Positions 1-8,434 of a DNA stretch of 64,000 nt are shown in pieces (the stretch's first letter is position 1; each line of letters begins with the position of its first letter). Position numbers and translations under genes: made by a program. The stretch lies in contig NZ_WUWM01000002.1 in NCBI RefSeq assembly GCF_009846885.1, positions 124,001-188,000 of the forward strand, read 5' to 3'. The DNA comes from Paenibacillus puerhi (GTDB lineage: Bacteria; Bacillota; Bacilli; Paenibacillales; NBRC-103111). The notes under the pieces are model-generated. The model ran no database searches, had not been told where the DNA came from, and saw only the letters and a list, made by a program, of their open reading frames with translations.

Positions 1-70
1 GATCGATAGCTTCCATGAACTGGGTCGGTCGAGCGCTTTGCTCGAATATTTCAACTGCCGGTGTGTGCAT
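1..70 (-). CDS. N-terminal fragment of an unidentified protein
   Basis: The minus strand has an AAGGAGGA ribosome binding site about six bases before an ATG at position 70. The frame stays open for 23 codons to the window edge and reads MHTPAVEIFEQSARPTQF followed by five more residues. Only the amino end is present and I do not recognise a family. The strong ribosome binding site makes a real gene start likely. It points away from the spore-protein gene that follows. Confidence 0.55.
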   Translation of the reverse strand, partial: MHTPAVEIFEQSARPTQFMEAID

Positions 71-181
71 GCCGGAATCCTCCTTGATTTGGAATTATCT
101 TTATTGTAATCTCCTGTGCCGAAATTCACTGTGAAAAATGTCACTCGCCGCAAATTCGACATATCCGGCTCGAAGCATGCC

Positions 182-214
182 AAAAACCGCCCTTTTTGCG
201 AAACCAGGGCGGTT
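182..214 (-). terminator. Intrinsic terminator of the spore-protein gene
   Basis: Read on the minus strand, AACCGCCCT pairs with AGGGCGGTT around a 12-base loop and is followed by five T residues. It lies about 30 bases after the stop of the small acid-soluble spore protein gene and is its probable terminator. Confidence 0.8.
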
Positions 215-241
215 GACGTGCCGGCTATGCGATTGTCGTAT

Positions 242-523
242 TCATGATTTGCGCGCAAGCTGCTCCTGGGCAAGCCTAATCATCTCGCGCACCATCGTGC
301 CGCCGATCTGCCCGCCGATTTTCCCTGCCTGCTCGGTGGACAAAGCTCCGTTCCCGGACGGCTTAAGCGGGATGCCAAGCGAGCTGGCAACCTCGTATTT
401 GACCCGTTCCGGCTGCGCGGAACTCGCGGTATAGCCCGCACGGTGCATCACTTCCGCCTTGAAGGCATCAAGCGCCTGTCCCGACCCTGGGACTACGGGT
501 TGTCGGTTTCTTCTTCTGGCCAT
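242..523 (-). CDS. Small acid-soluble spore protein, alpha/beta type
   Basis: This 93-residue protein carries the alpha/beta SASP signature. A KYEVAS stretch, where the germination protease GPR normally cuts, is followed by a glycine-rich second half containing STEQAGKIGGQIGG and an MVREMIRLAQEQL helix. Proteins of this family coat spore DNA in the A-form and protect it from UV and heat. The amino end is rich in arginine and longer than in the major SspA/SspB proteins. The gene stands alone with its own terminator. In the family, transcription is forespore-specific (sigma G); I could not place that promoter here. Confidence 0.9.
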   Translation of the reverse strand: MARRRNRQPVVPGSGQALDAFKAEVMHRAGYTASSAQPERVKYEVASSLGIPLKPSGNGALSTEQAGKIGGQIGGTMVREMIRLAQEQLARKS

Positions 524-688
524 CGCGAACGCTCCTTATATCAGTAATGGGTAGACCCGGAATCTCTGCTCCGGCGGTTAGCGGAAGCCGATACCAGTTG
601 CTTGGCCCCGCTTTTTCGTGATAAAGTTACTTAACGGGAACATTTGTTCGTTTCTCGCTATTCTTGCTATATTCGGAGGGGTGTCTGT

Positions 689-1639
689 ATGAAAACTACT
701 TACGAGCCGATTCACGCCAAGCAGGTGCTTAACGCGGTAAAAAGTCCTTCCATGCCCTTCGACTGGTCGATCAATCCTTACCGCGGCTGCCAGCATGGTT
801 GTAGCTTCTGTTATGCGCGGTCAACTCATACATTCCTGGGGCTTGCGACCGACGATACGTTCCAGCACCGTATCCTGGTCAAGCATAATGCAGCCGAAGC
901 CCTGGAGGCCCAGCTTCAGCGCATGCTGAAGTCAAGGAACGGACGCGAGAGGATCGGCAAGGTGGCGCTGGGAACGGCCACCGACCCTTATCAGCAAGCG
1001 GAGGCCAAGGAGCGAATTACCCGGCAATGCCTGGAGGTACTCGTTGCTTACGGGATACCGGCCAGCATCACGACCCGCTCGCCGCTCATCCTGCAGGATG
1101 CGGACCTGCTCGCGCGTCTGCCCGACTGCACCGTCCATGTGAGCTTGAATACGCTCGACAGATCCATCTGGCGCAGCTTTGAGCCGATGTCTCCCGCTCC
1201 CTCCGAACGACTGCGAACCGTAGCCGGGCTGCGGGAGAGGGGGATCGAAGCCGGCGTATTCATCGCGCCGATCCTTCCCTTTCTTACTGACGGGCCTGAT
1301 CAGCTCGAGCCTTTGGTGCAGGCGGTTGCGGAAGCGGGCGCCGCTTTCGTCATGGGGTCTGTCCTGCGCCTGAATACAGCTCCCGTCAAGTCCTGGTTCT
1401 TCGCCGCTCTGAACCAGCACTACCCTTCGCTGGCTCGGCGTTACGCCCGGTTGTACGCGGACTCCCCTTCGGCCCCCAAGCCCTTCCGCGCTGAAGTCGC
1501 GGGGAGGCTCGATGACTTGCTTCGATCTCACGGCCTGCCGTCTTATCATCCGCTTGCTAGCCCTGGCAACGGAGATGCCCCGCCGTCCGACGCCAAAAAC
1601 ACCGAACAGCGTCCGGTGCAGTTGGCTTTCGATCTATAA
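689..1639 (+). CDS. SPL-family radical SAM protein
   Basis: The protein has about 316 residues. The cluster motif C34-x3-C38-x2-C41 sits in RGCQHGCSFCYAR and would bind a 4Fe-4S cluster that cleaves S-adenosylmethionine. The ALGTATDPYQQAE and VHVSLNTLD segments are typical of the radical SAM group related to spore photoproduct lyase (the Rv2578c/SplB-like group). The substrate is unknown for most members, so DNA-lesion repair is only a possibility. I chose the ATG at 689 because GGAGGGG lies nine bases upstream; the frame stays open upstream to 644 without a ribosome binding site. The gene converges on the next one with a 17-base gap. Confidence 0.85.
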   Translation: MKTTYEPIHAKQVLNAVKSPSMPFDWSINPYRGCQHGCSFCYARSTHTFLGLATDDTFQHRILVKHNAAEALEAQLQRMLKSRNGRERIGKVALGTATDPYQQAEAKERITRQCLEVLVAYGIPASITTRSPLILQDADLLARLPDCTVHVSLNTLDRSIWRSFEPMSPAPSERLRTVAGLRERGIEAGVFIAPILPFLTDGPDQLEPLVQAVAEAGAAFVMGSVLRLNTAPVKSWFFAALNQHYPSLARRYARLYADSPSAPKPFRAEVAGRLDDLLRSHGLPSYHPLASPGNGDAPPSDAKNTEQRPVQLAFDL

Positions 1640-1656
1640 ACGATGAGTGCCCCGAG

Positions 1657-2343
1657 TCAGACCTCGTCGCAGCTCGCGCCAGGCGTTGGCGGGCTGGCTG
1701 CTCCTGTTGGGCCCGCCGGTCTTGCCTGTCCCCGCAGAGCAAGCTTGTAGCCCGCATACACAACAGCGAGAAATACGGCATAGACCGCCAGCGCAGCGGC
1801 CGTCATGATCGGGTCTGTTAGAAACGTATCGCCTACGAGAGCGAACACGAGCATAACAGGCACTTTGCCTAACACCGTCGCCGCGGCGAACACCGCCACC
1901 GAAATACGGCTTAGGCCTGAATAGATATTGATGGCCGGAGAGGGCAGGATCGGGATCAGCCGCGCGGCCAGCACACTCAGGAACGGACGCTTTTCGTACA
2001 GCGCCGTGAATCTCTCCAGACTCCGGAACCGGGTCAAGTAACGTCTCCCTTGATCCCTGAACAAGACTCGGACGAGCAGCAGCATCAGTACGGCTGCTAT
2101 CGAAGAGCCTGCCAGGTTCAGAAGTCCTCCGATCACGAACCCGTACTTGGCCCCCATGATGCCCCCTACCACTCCGAACGGGACCACCGGGACAAAAGCG
2201 AGCAATACGGATAGCAGCAGCATCAGAGGGAGATCGGAGCGATCCCCGCTGCCAAGCCAGCGGAGCAGCTCCTCTTTATAGAAGAGTGCAGCTGCTATCA
2301 AAGCTGCATACATGAGAACGACCAAGCCTTTTTTCACGTGCAC
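1657..2343 (-). CDS. VTT-domain (TVP38/DedA-like) membrane protein
   Basis: A 228-residue integral membrane protein with about five or six hydrophobic segments. The centre reads VPFGVVGGIMGAKYGFVIGG and later RLIPILPSPAINIYSG, the pattern of the VTT (SNARE-associated, TVP38/TMEM64) family. Relatives such as the DedA proteins act in lipid scrambling or membrane homeostasis, but the substrate here cannot be told. The start appears to be GTG at 2343, preceded by GGAAAGGAAG; a second GTG two codons later is possible. The start region lies in a perfect 12-base palindrome, CACGTGCACGTG, which may be chance. Confidence 0.8.
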   Translation of the reverse strand: MHVKKGLVVLMYAALIAAALFYKEELLRWLGSGDRSDLPLMLLLSVLLAFVPVVPFGVVGGIMGAKYGFVIGGLLNLAGSSIAAVLMLLLVRVLFRDQGRRYLTRFRSLERFTALYEKRPFLSVLAARLIPILPSPAINIYSGLSRISVAVFAAATVLGKVPVMLVFALVGDTFLTDPIMTAAALAVYAVFLAVVYAGYKLALRGQARPAGPTGAASPPTPGASCDEV

Positions 2344-2458
2344 GTGCGACTTCCTTTCCTCAAGGGTTCCGCCATTTCTCTATTCCGCGTTTCGGATAAT
2401 ATCATACCATTTTGGGCAAACATAAGTTAAGTTATTTTCCCGAATCGAGGTTCAAAAG

Positions 2459-3076
2459 ATGATCTATGACAATTGCAATTCCTCTTCCTTAAAAGAACAT
2501 TTAGAAAAATCGCTCGAAGAAATATCTTCACTAGCGAAACATAATATCGAGCTATTAAGCAATGAAGATGTATGCCTCGTACAACAATTCGAAAATATGA
2601 GAAACGTGATGACAGATATCGTCACAACCGCCGCGTCCTTTTATTTAAAATGTTATTTATCTCCTTACACATCCAAATACGAGGATCTGACGATAAGCAT
2701 ATGCCATTTATCCGAACGAAAGCATGGCGCGCTAATCGTCGTGGAACGAAACGATTCCCTTGAATCGCTCATTCCATCCAACGTACCCATTGGGGGGACG
2801 TTATCCCACTCCTTGATCGAATCGATATTTTTTCCGGGAAACCCATTACATGACGGGGCTATTCTGATTCGCGCCGAAACGGTTGTGTCTGCTGCTAACG
2901 TTCTTCCTTTATCCAACATTCAGGTAACAGACCGAAAACTAGGAACAAGGCACCGAGCTGCAATCGGACTAAGCGAAAGATCCGATGCGATCGTTCTTGT
3001 CGTATCTGAAGAAACGGGTCAAGCCTCGTTTGCTATAAACGGTGCTTTACATCCCATTCATATGATCACTACTTGA
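2459..3076 (+). CDS. cdaS: Diadenylate cyclase, CdaS type (DisA_N domain)
   Basis: This 205-residue protein makes the second messenger c-di-AMP from two ATP. The catalytic DisA_N/DAC domain fills roughly residues 85-200 and has the DGA motif at 132-134 (NPLHDGAILI) and RHR at 164-166 (GTRHRAAIG). About 80 residues precede it without a transmembrane segment; they are helical and glutamate-rich, as in the autoinhibitory region of sporulation-specific CdaS, and unlike membrane-bound CdaA or long DisA. A GAGG box lies eight bases before the ATG. The gene is clearly richer in A and T than its neighbours, which may reflect transfer or different codon selection. It is a monocistron between oppositely oriented genes. 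Confidence 0.9.
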   Translation: MIYDNCNSSSLKEHLEKSLEEISSLAKHNIELLSNEDVCLVQQFENMRNVMTDIVTTAASFYLKCYLSPYTSKYEDLTISICHLSERKHGALIVVERNDSLESLIPSNVPIGGTLSHSLIESIFFPGNPLHDGAILIRAETVVSAANVLPLSNIQVTDRKLGTRHRAAIGLSERSDAIVLVVSEETGQASFAINGALHPIHMITT

Positions 3077-3115
3077 TCCGTTAACCCGGGTTATCGGCTA
3101 TACGGCCCCATACGA

Positions 3116-4150
3116 CTACTTGACGGAACGATGCACGATCCCCATCGTATACCGGGCGGCAAGCCGCATCGCCTTCCGTTCCCGGGGATGTATCGTACTT
3201 GGCAGATGAGAGCCGGAGACGGAGATTTCGCTTACCGGCAATACTTGATAGGAGATCGCGCCCGAGACGGGCACCCTTCGTACCCAGGTAGGCACATAGT
3301 CAAGGCTAAGCAGACGGGTACCCGCCGCATCCTTCTCGATGGCAGCGAGCAGCAACAGCCCGTTCCGTGTAGCCGCATGCCCCATTAGCGTCGTCGAAAT
3401 GAAATTGCCCAGCGAATAAGCGGCCGCCTGGCCGCCGGTCCGCACGACGGGCTGTACGACATGAGGGTGCGCGCCCAGCACCAGATCCGCGCCGCCCTCA
3501 AGCAGCATACGGACCAGCCGCTTCTGCACCTTCCCCGGCTCATGCGTATACTCCTTGCCGAAATGCGGGCAGACGATCGTGTAATCCGCTGCTCTGCGGG
3601 CAGCCGCAAGCTCACGCAGCATCTGCTCCTCGTCCAGTCGGTTGACCATCCAGGCGCACGACTGCGGCAGTGTGAGACGATTGGTGCTTTTCGAGTAGGA
3701 TAGCACGGCGATGCGGACCCCCTTAATGTCCAGCAGAAGAGGACGTCCCGACTCCGCTTCGCTGCGGAAGGTCCCCGTGTGGGCAATCCCCGCTTCATCC
3801 AGAATGTCCAGCGTTCGGATCAAGCCAGTCATCCCGCGGTCCAGACAATGGTTATTGCCGGTCACTAGCACATCGAAGCCCGAAGCCTTCAGATCCGAAG
3901 CGAGCTCGGCAGGCGCATGGAACGTATAGAAGCCCGTCTTCGGATGCCGGTAAGTATATCTCGACGCGTGGCCGCCCAGCGGCAGCTCCAGATTACCGAT
4001 CGTCAGGTCCGCGCTTCGGAGCAGCGGCGCCGCGTAGCGGAAGATCGGAGCAAAGTCGTAACGGGCCGAACCTGCTATGCGCGCGGAGCGTATCATCGAT
4101 TCCGGGACCAGAATATCTCCTACGGCGGCTATCCGGATTATCGTAGACAT
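3116..4150 (-). CDS. CapA-family metallophosphatase-like protein
   Basis: A 344-residue protein of the CapA/PgsA family (calcineurin-like fold). Visible motifs are AAVGDILVPESM near the start, TIGNLELPL, VTGNNHCLDRG, CPHFGKEYTH and LGAHPHVVQP; these Asp, Asn and His residues form the two-metal site. No signal peptide or membrane anchor is seen, unlike poly-gamma-glutamate CapA proteins. It lies 72 bases downstream of the ydaK-like gene on the same strand and may be the last gene of the exopolysaccharide operon, but that gap is wider than the others there. A role in capsule or polymer processing is inference. GGGAGGG precedes the ATG at 4150. Confidence 0.8.
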   Translation of the reverse strand: MSTIIRIAAVGDILVPESMIRSARIAGSARYDFAPIFRYAAPLLRSADLTIGNLELPLGGHASRYTYRHPKTGFYTFHAPAELASDLKASGFDVLVTGNNHCLDRGMTGLIRTLDILDEAGIAHTGTFRSEAESGRPLLLDIKGVRIAVLSYSKSTNRLTLPQSCAWMVNRLDEEQMLRELAAARRAADYTIVCPHFGKEYTHEPGKVQKRLVRMLLEGGADLVLGAHPHVVQPVVRTGGQAAAYSLGNFISTTLMGHAATRNGLLLLAAIEKDAAGTRLLSLDYVPTWVRRVPVSGAISYQVLPVSEISVSGSHLPSTIHPRERKAMRLAARYTMGIVHRSVK

Positions 4151-4222
4151 AGGACGTCCCTCCCTTCGGGACTATCCTATTCAGGTGCGTCACCATCGTT
4201 CATGCCCGGCAGGCCCAAAAAT

Positions 4223-5077
4223 CTATACGTCATACTCCAGCTGCTTCTTGGCCTGGGCTATAAATGAAACCGGCGTCGGGATCGTGTCCTTGTCATACTC
4301 GATAGCGCCTATCTTCAGGACGAGCTCCACCTTATACTTCTCGGCGTACTCGCTGTCGTTCAGATCATCGACCCGACTCTTCAACCGCTCGATGACGAAG
4401 TTCGCTCCCTCCCGGTCCGTAAACAGCAGCATTCCCCAAGTCGGATTATCCCGGTTGAGCAAGTAGAGCGAATCATTCGTGCGGATGCTGGTCTGGCTGA
4501 GCTTGGACAGATCATGCACCGCCTCCATCAGCTTCTCTTCGCCGATCATGCGCCTGATCTCATCCCAATACTTCACACTGAGCACAAGCAAAGTCAGCGG
4601 CATATGATAGCGAACCGACAGCGCCATGAAAACCGTAGCATCGTTCTGGAAGGCCAAGCTGTTCTTCAAGCTTGTCTTCTCGTCCATCGTAGCCAGAGAA
4701 GAGTTGGTCTTCTTCAGTTCTTCATTCTCCTGCTGCAACTGCCTGCTTGCCAAGGTGAACATCCACGTTGCAACCGTGAATATGGGCGTCATGAGGAGCC
4801 AGAAATAATTCTGGGTCACGATAACGTCCCCCTCCACAACCGTCTGGTACAAGGTGAAGGTCCCGTAGCCGAATACAAACACGACATTCAGCATCAACCC
4901 CGTCGTAAGGGTCGTAAAATACGTGATGATGGCGATCAGGAAGGCCAGATTCAAGAAAATAATGTTCGGAACATACGTATTCGGATCCGCTGCTGTATAG
5001 ACGATACTGATAAAGCAAGCGATGAATAGCAGCAAGAACGCCCCGTCCGAAAGCGCGCCGCCTTGTAGGCGTCTCAT
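4223..5077 (-). CDS. ydaK: Membrane protein with degenerate GGDEF domain, YdaK/PssE-like c-di-GMP receptor
   Basis: The 284-residue protein starts with four hydrophobic segments (about residues 12-105), then a short coiled coil (112-130) and a GGDEF-like domain. The catalytic signature is absent: at 208-212 it reads NRDNP. The inhibitory-site motif RxxD survives as RTND at 199-202, five to seven residues upstream, the expected place. This combination, no cyclase activity but a c-di-GMP binding site, is what is described for Bacillus YdaK and Listeria PssE, receptors that switch on polysaccharide synthesis. The start codon overlaps the stop of the ydaN-like gene (ATGA), so the two are translationally coupled. 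Assignment as YdaK is by architecture and gene order. Confidence 0.85.
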   Translation of the reverse strand: MRRLQGGALSDGAFLLLFIACFISIVYTAADPNTYVPNIIFLNLAFLIAIITYFTTLTTGLMLNVVFVFGYGTFTLYQTVVEGDVIVTQNYFWLLMTPIFTVATWMFTLASRQLQQENEELKKTNSSLATMDEKTSLKNSLAFQNDATVFMALSVRYHMPLTLLVLSVKYWDEIRRMIGEEKLMEAVHDLSKLSQTSIRTNDSLYLLNRDNPTWGMLLFTDREGANFVIERLKSRVDDLNDSEYAEKYKVELVLKIGAIEYDKDTIPTPVSFIAQAKKQLEYDV

Positions 5078-7179
5078 CGGCCTCTCCCCCGCTTCGTTGA
5101 CTTCTTGTGCTTGCGGATCATCAGAATCAGAGAAACAAGCACCAGTACAAGAGTAAGTACGGCAGCTATCGTAAAGCCGACCACATCCTTGCGCTCCAGC
5201 ACCTCGCGGAGCACGGAGGGGGACTCGGGCTCGGCCAGCTTTTTGAACCGGAAGGCTTGCGTCCTGCCGTCTTTATCCGTAACGACGCCATCCCCGTATA
5301 CCTTCCACAGCGTACCCTCCGTAGCCAGCAGCTTGGACGCCAGATACACATACTCGGAGCCGCTGCCCGTAATTGCCAATAGTCCGTTGCCTCGGCCGTA
5401 AGGCGAATCGATCAATTGCAGGGAGCCTATACGCTTTCCGTATTCGGTCTCGATGCTCATCTTTTCATTGGACACAAACCCTCCGCCGTCCGGATCATAG
5501 CGAAAATACAGCTGCTCGTTGCTATCCCGGATAACCTTGTTGTCCTGGTAGCTGCCTATCGCAATGATCTGCCTTCCCTTCAGCTCTTCCGCGCTGGCCT
5601 CGTCTCCGAAGAAGCGAACCTCTCCCGTATTCGTCTGCGCATATTGGCCAAGCAGGTTAAACAGATGGGTCAGCGTTTGGAAGCTGTAGGCATCGCGCTT
5701 GCTCGGGAGCACCACAGCCACCTGGTTGTAGCTGCCGTCGCGAAGGAAGGGATAGGGGTAATTATTGAGCAGCAAGTCGGCTCGATCCTTGGTGTTCAGC
5801 TGCAGCAGCGAATCCTTCCCGATAAAAGCCCAGGGCATCTGATCTTGTCTTTCTATACAATCCATATGATGCTTGAGCTCCAGATCGAAAGCGACGGTTA
5901 CCGAAAAATTGCCCGAGATGTTCAAGTTTTTCGGCACTTGCAGCGTAAGACGATCGCCATCCGCCAGCTCCGAGGATAGTTTTTTGCTGCCTATAGGCGT
6001 TTTGTCGATCAGGACGGTAACCATGGAGCGTTCCATATCCAGATTACGCGCATAGCGCAAATCCAGACTAAGCTTGCTGGCATCGGCGAGCGAACGATTT
6101 CCGGGCAGGGCGACGAAATAGGTTCTTTCCTGGTGACCCTCGCCGGTCAACTGGTCTCCGCTCTCGGTCAAGACGACATTCCGGCTGACGCTGGCGGCGG
6201 GCGTCCCGACTTCCGTCGTCGCATCCACTACCTTCGCATTCGCGTCGATCTGAGCTAGCAACGCTTGATTGGCCGCCAGGCGTCCGGCTTTGATGAGCAT
6301 GCTCGCATCGCGAGAGGTGATAACCAGCGTAGGTTGATCGGCCGTCTTCACCAGTTGGAGCAGCGCCTTATCCTGCAGCTCCCCTGTACTCAACAGCCCC
6401 TTGAGCTCATCCGGCAAATTATCGTAGAGAGCGATAAGCACAACCGCCCGCTTCCCCTTCACCTGCTCCGCCACATAGGGGATCAGAGAGATCGTGCGTT
6501 CCTTCAGCGAGTTCGCCTTGGCGAATCCGGATAAAGCATACGCCGCGGCTTCCAGCTCGGCTGTCTCGCTCTTCCCGGACACCGCTACGGCATTCTGCCC
6601 TTCATCGACCGTATCGAGTCCGATAAAGTGGCGATTGAAATCCCGGATGCTATCCTTCATCGCCTCGCGGTCGTAGTGCACGGTAATTCGGGAGGAATCC
6701 AGCACCTGAAGCCAGCTGCCCCGGGTATCGGTCGGCAGACAGACGAGCTGCAGGCTCGGATCGATCGTTTCGAGCTGTCCTTGAATGCCCAGCGTATTGA
6801 CTCCCTCGGTCAGAAGCGAGGCAGGGACCGCCACCGACAGCTGCTGGTTCCCCGTCTCGCCGGTCACGGGCCGGAAGGAATGAAACGGCGTGCCGTTCAG
6901 AAGCAGCGTAACGCTGGATCGCTCGCTCTGCGTCAAGGGAGACGCTTTATAATCGAGCCGCACCTCTACCGCTCCCACCTTCCAATAGTCTTCGATCCGA
7001 AAATATTGCTGGGCGGAGGTTATCCCCCCGGATAAGGAGGTGCCGGTAAACGTCGTCCCGTACGTCTTTCCGTCCGCTCCCCCGTCTAATGCACCCTCGG
7101 CACGAGCCGTAAGCGGCAGCAGCAGAGCCCCGCAGAGCAGAGCTATCCTTAGCAATCTTTTGTTCACTAGTCTCCTCAC
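5074..7179 (-). CDS. ydaN: BcsB-like subunit of an exopolysaccharide synthase, YdaN-like
   Basis: A 701-residue protein with a signal peptide ending near RAEG, a long extracellular part and one transmembrane helix near the carboxyl end followed by a basic tail (KHKKSTKRGRGR). The body resembles cellulose synthase regulatory subunit BcsB, with two carbohydrate-binding-like sections around residues 40-160 and 345-460. BcsB-type subunits guide the nascent polymer out of the membrane synthase. It lies four bases after the ydaM-like gene and overlaps the ydaK-like gene. The polymer is unknown; in Listeria the corresponding synthase makes a galactose-decorated poly-N-acetylmannosamine. Confidence 0.82.
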   Translation of the reverse strand: MRRLVNKRLLRIALLCGALLLPLTARAEGALDGGADGKTYGTTFTGTSLSGGITSAQQYFRIEDYWKVGAVEVRLDYKASPLTQSERSSVTLLLNGTPFHSFRPVTGETGNQQLSVAVPASLLTEGVNTLGIQGQLETIDPSLQLVCLPTDTRGSWLQVLDSSRITVHYDREAMKDSIRDFNRHFIGLDTVDEGQNAVAVSGKSETAELEAAAYALSGFAKANSLKERTISLIPYVAEQVKGKRAVVLIALYDNLPDELKGLLSTGELQDKALLQLVKTADQPTLVITSRDASMLIKAGRLAANQALLAQIDANAKVVDATTEVGTPAASVSRNVVLTESGDQLTGEGHQERTYFVALPGNRSLADASKLSLDLRYARNLDMERSMVTVLIDKTPIGSKKLSSELADGDRLTLQVPKNLNISGNFSVTVAFDLELKHHMDCIERQDQMPWAFIGKDSLLQLNTKDRADLLLNNYPYPFLRDGSYNQVAVVLPSKRDAYSFQTLTHLFNLLGQYAQTNTGEVRFFGDEASAEELKGRQIIAIGSYQDNKVIRDSNEQLYFRYDPDGGGFVSNEKMSIETEYGKRIGSLQLIDSPYGRGNGLLAITGSGSEYVYLASKLLATEGTLWKVYGDGVVTDKDGRTQAFRFKKLAEPESPSVLREVLERKDVVGFTIAAVLTLVLVLVSLILMIRKHKKSTKRGRGR

Positions 7180-7183
7180 CCCC

Positions 7184-8434
7184 TTAGAATCGTTCGGTTT
7201 TATACCACTTGGCCTCTCGTTTAAACACCAGGTCCTTCAAGTAGGTATACATGCCGTAGGCCGCCACCACCATCCACAGCTGGCAGTAGGAAACATACAT
7301 CAGCATGATGATCCATAAGTTCGACAGCCTCATCTCGCCTTTCTCCGTAACGAGAGTAATAAAGGTGCCGACGACAAAAAGCGTAACCGCCAGCAGCCAT
7401 AGGAACGAACTGAAGCCTGCTATCGTAGTCGTCACATATCCAAGAGCATTCAGGATCAGCAGCAGGTCGGACATCACGAGAGAGGTCAGCAGCAGAAAAT
7501 AAATCGACAAAAAATAAAGAATGTCAAAGCGAATCGTCTTCGCCGAGCGATCGAACAGCAGCGGCAGGTTTTTGATGATGACATAAATATTGCCTTTCGC
7601 CCAACGCGTGCGCTGCTTAAACCATACTTTGACCGTTTGGGGCTCCTGTTCCCAGGTGACGGCTTTCGGCTGGAACTTGATCCGGTACCCCATCATATAG
7701 ATGCGGAAGCTGATCTCGGTATCCTCCGCGATCGCCTTCACATCCCATCCTCCGATCCGCTCGACAATCTCCCTTCTCATGATGAAGTTGGTGCCGGGGA
7801 TCGTGCACAGCTTGAATAATTTCCAGCGGCCCGCCTGGGCCATCCATTGGAAGGACAGCGTCTCGATGTTGATAAACCGCGTCAGCAGATTGGCATCCCG
7901 GTTCCGCGTCCTGAACTTGCCGATGACCGCTCCTAGCGTCGGATCATGGGTTATCTCCGAGACGAGGTAGCGCAGCGCTTGTTTCTCGGGTGTGTTGTCC
8001 GCGTCGTAGATGGCGATCAATTCGCCCTTGCTTAGCGCAAATCCAAGGTTGAGCGCATTGGACTTCCCCTTCCCACCGGTAACTGCATCGGTATTCAAGA
8101 TGATCAGATTGCGGCCCGGGTGCTTAAGCTGGAGATTGCCCAGCAGCACGCTGCTGTTATCCGAGGAGTTGTCGTTGATGACGATGATCTCATACCGGTC
8201 ATGGGGATAATGCAGGGCGAGCAAAGCTTCCACGGTCTGCGTGATGACCTTCCCCTCATTATGCGCCGGTACCATAATCGTCACAAACGGCGGCTCTTCC
8301 TGAAGCTCCGGGACGCTCTGGTTCTCCAGCTGAATATAGTAGAAGTAGCCCGCTACGATCAGGACCACATTCACGAGCAGCAGAGACCATATACATATCA
8401 CCGAAATCAGCATAAGCAGATCTGCAATCGTCAT
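7184..8434 (-). CDS. ydaM: Family 2 glycosyltransferase, exopolysaccharide synthase catalytic subunit, YdaM-like
   Basis: A 416-residue processive GT2 enzyme. One amino-terminal membrane helix is followed by the catalytic domain with VPAHNEGK, YDADNTPE (UDP-sugar binding), EDTEISFR (catalytic base region) and QRTRWAKGN, the QxxRW motif of cellulose, chitin and hyaluronan synthases. Three or four membrane helices close the protein and would form the export channel. There is no PilZ domain, so c-di-GMP control must come from another subunit, probably the neighbouring YdaK-like receptor. The ATG overlaps the TGA of the ydaL-like gene. All catalytic residues are present. Confidence 0.88.
   Translation of the reverse strand: MTIADLLMLISVICIWSLLLVNVVLIVAGYFYYIQLENQSVPELQEEPPFVTIMVPAHNEGKVITQTVEALLALHYPHDRYEIIVINDNSSDNSSVLLGNLQLKHPGRNLIILNTDAVTGGKGKSNALNLGFALSKGELIAIYDADNTPEKQALRYLVSEITHDPTLGAVIGKFRTRNRDANLLTRFINIETLSFQWMAQAGRWKLFKLCTIPGTNFIMRREIVERIGGWDVKAIAEDTEISFRIYMMGYRIKFQPKAVTWEQEPQTVKVWFKQRTRWAKGNIYVIIKNLPLLFDRSAKTIRFDILYFLSIYFLLLTSLVMSDLLLILNALGYVTTTIAGFSSFLWLLAVTLFVVGTFITLVTEKGEMRLSNLWIIMLMYVSYCQLWMVVAAYGMYTYLKDLVFKREAKWYKTERF

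Noticed and set aside
644-673. TTGTTC-N18-TATATT as promoter of the radical SAM gene
   Set aside because: Transcription from it would begin at about 680, too late to include the ribosome binding site at 674-680.
932-1549. Long minus-strand frame opposite the radical SAM gene, and similar antisense frames opposite ydaN, ydaL, rhaA, rhaEW, the aldolase and hmp
   Set aside because: They are the usual antisense shadows of GC-rich genes, without ribosome binding sites or recognisable domains.
3090-3101. TAACCCGGGTTA-like palindrome between cdaS and capA as a terminator
   Set aside because: The stem is only six pairs with no loop or T-run; it could not form a hairpin terminator.
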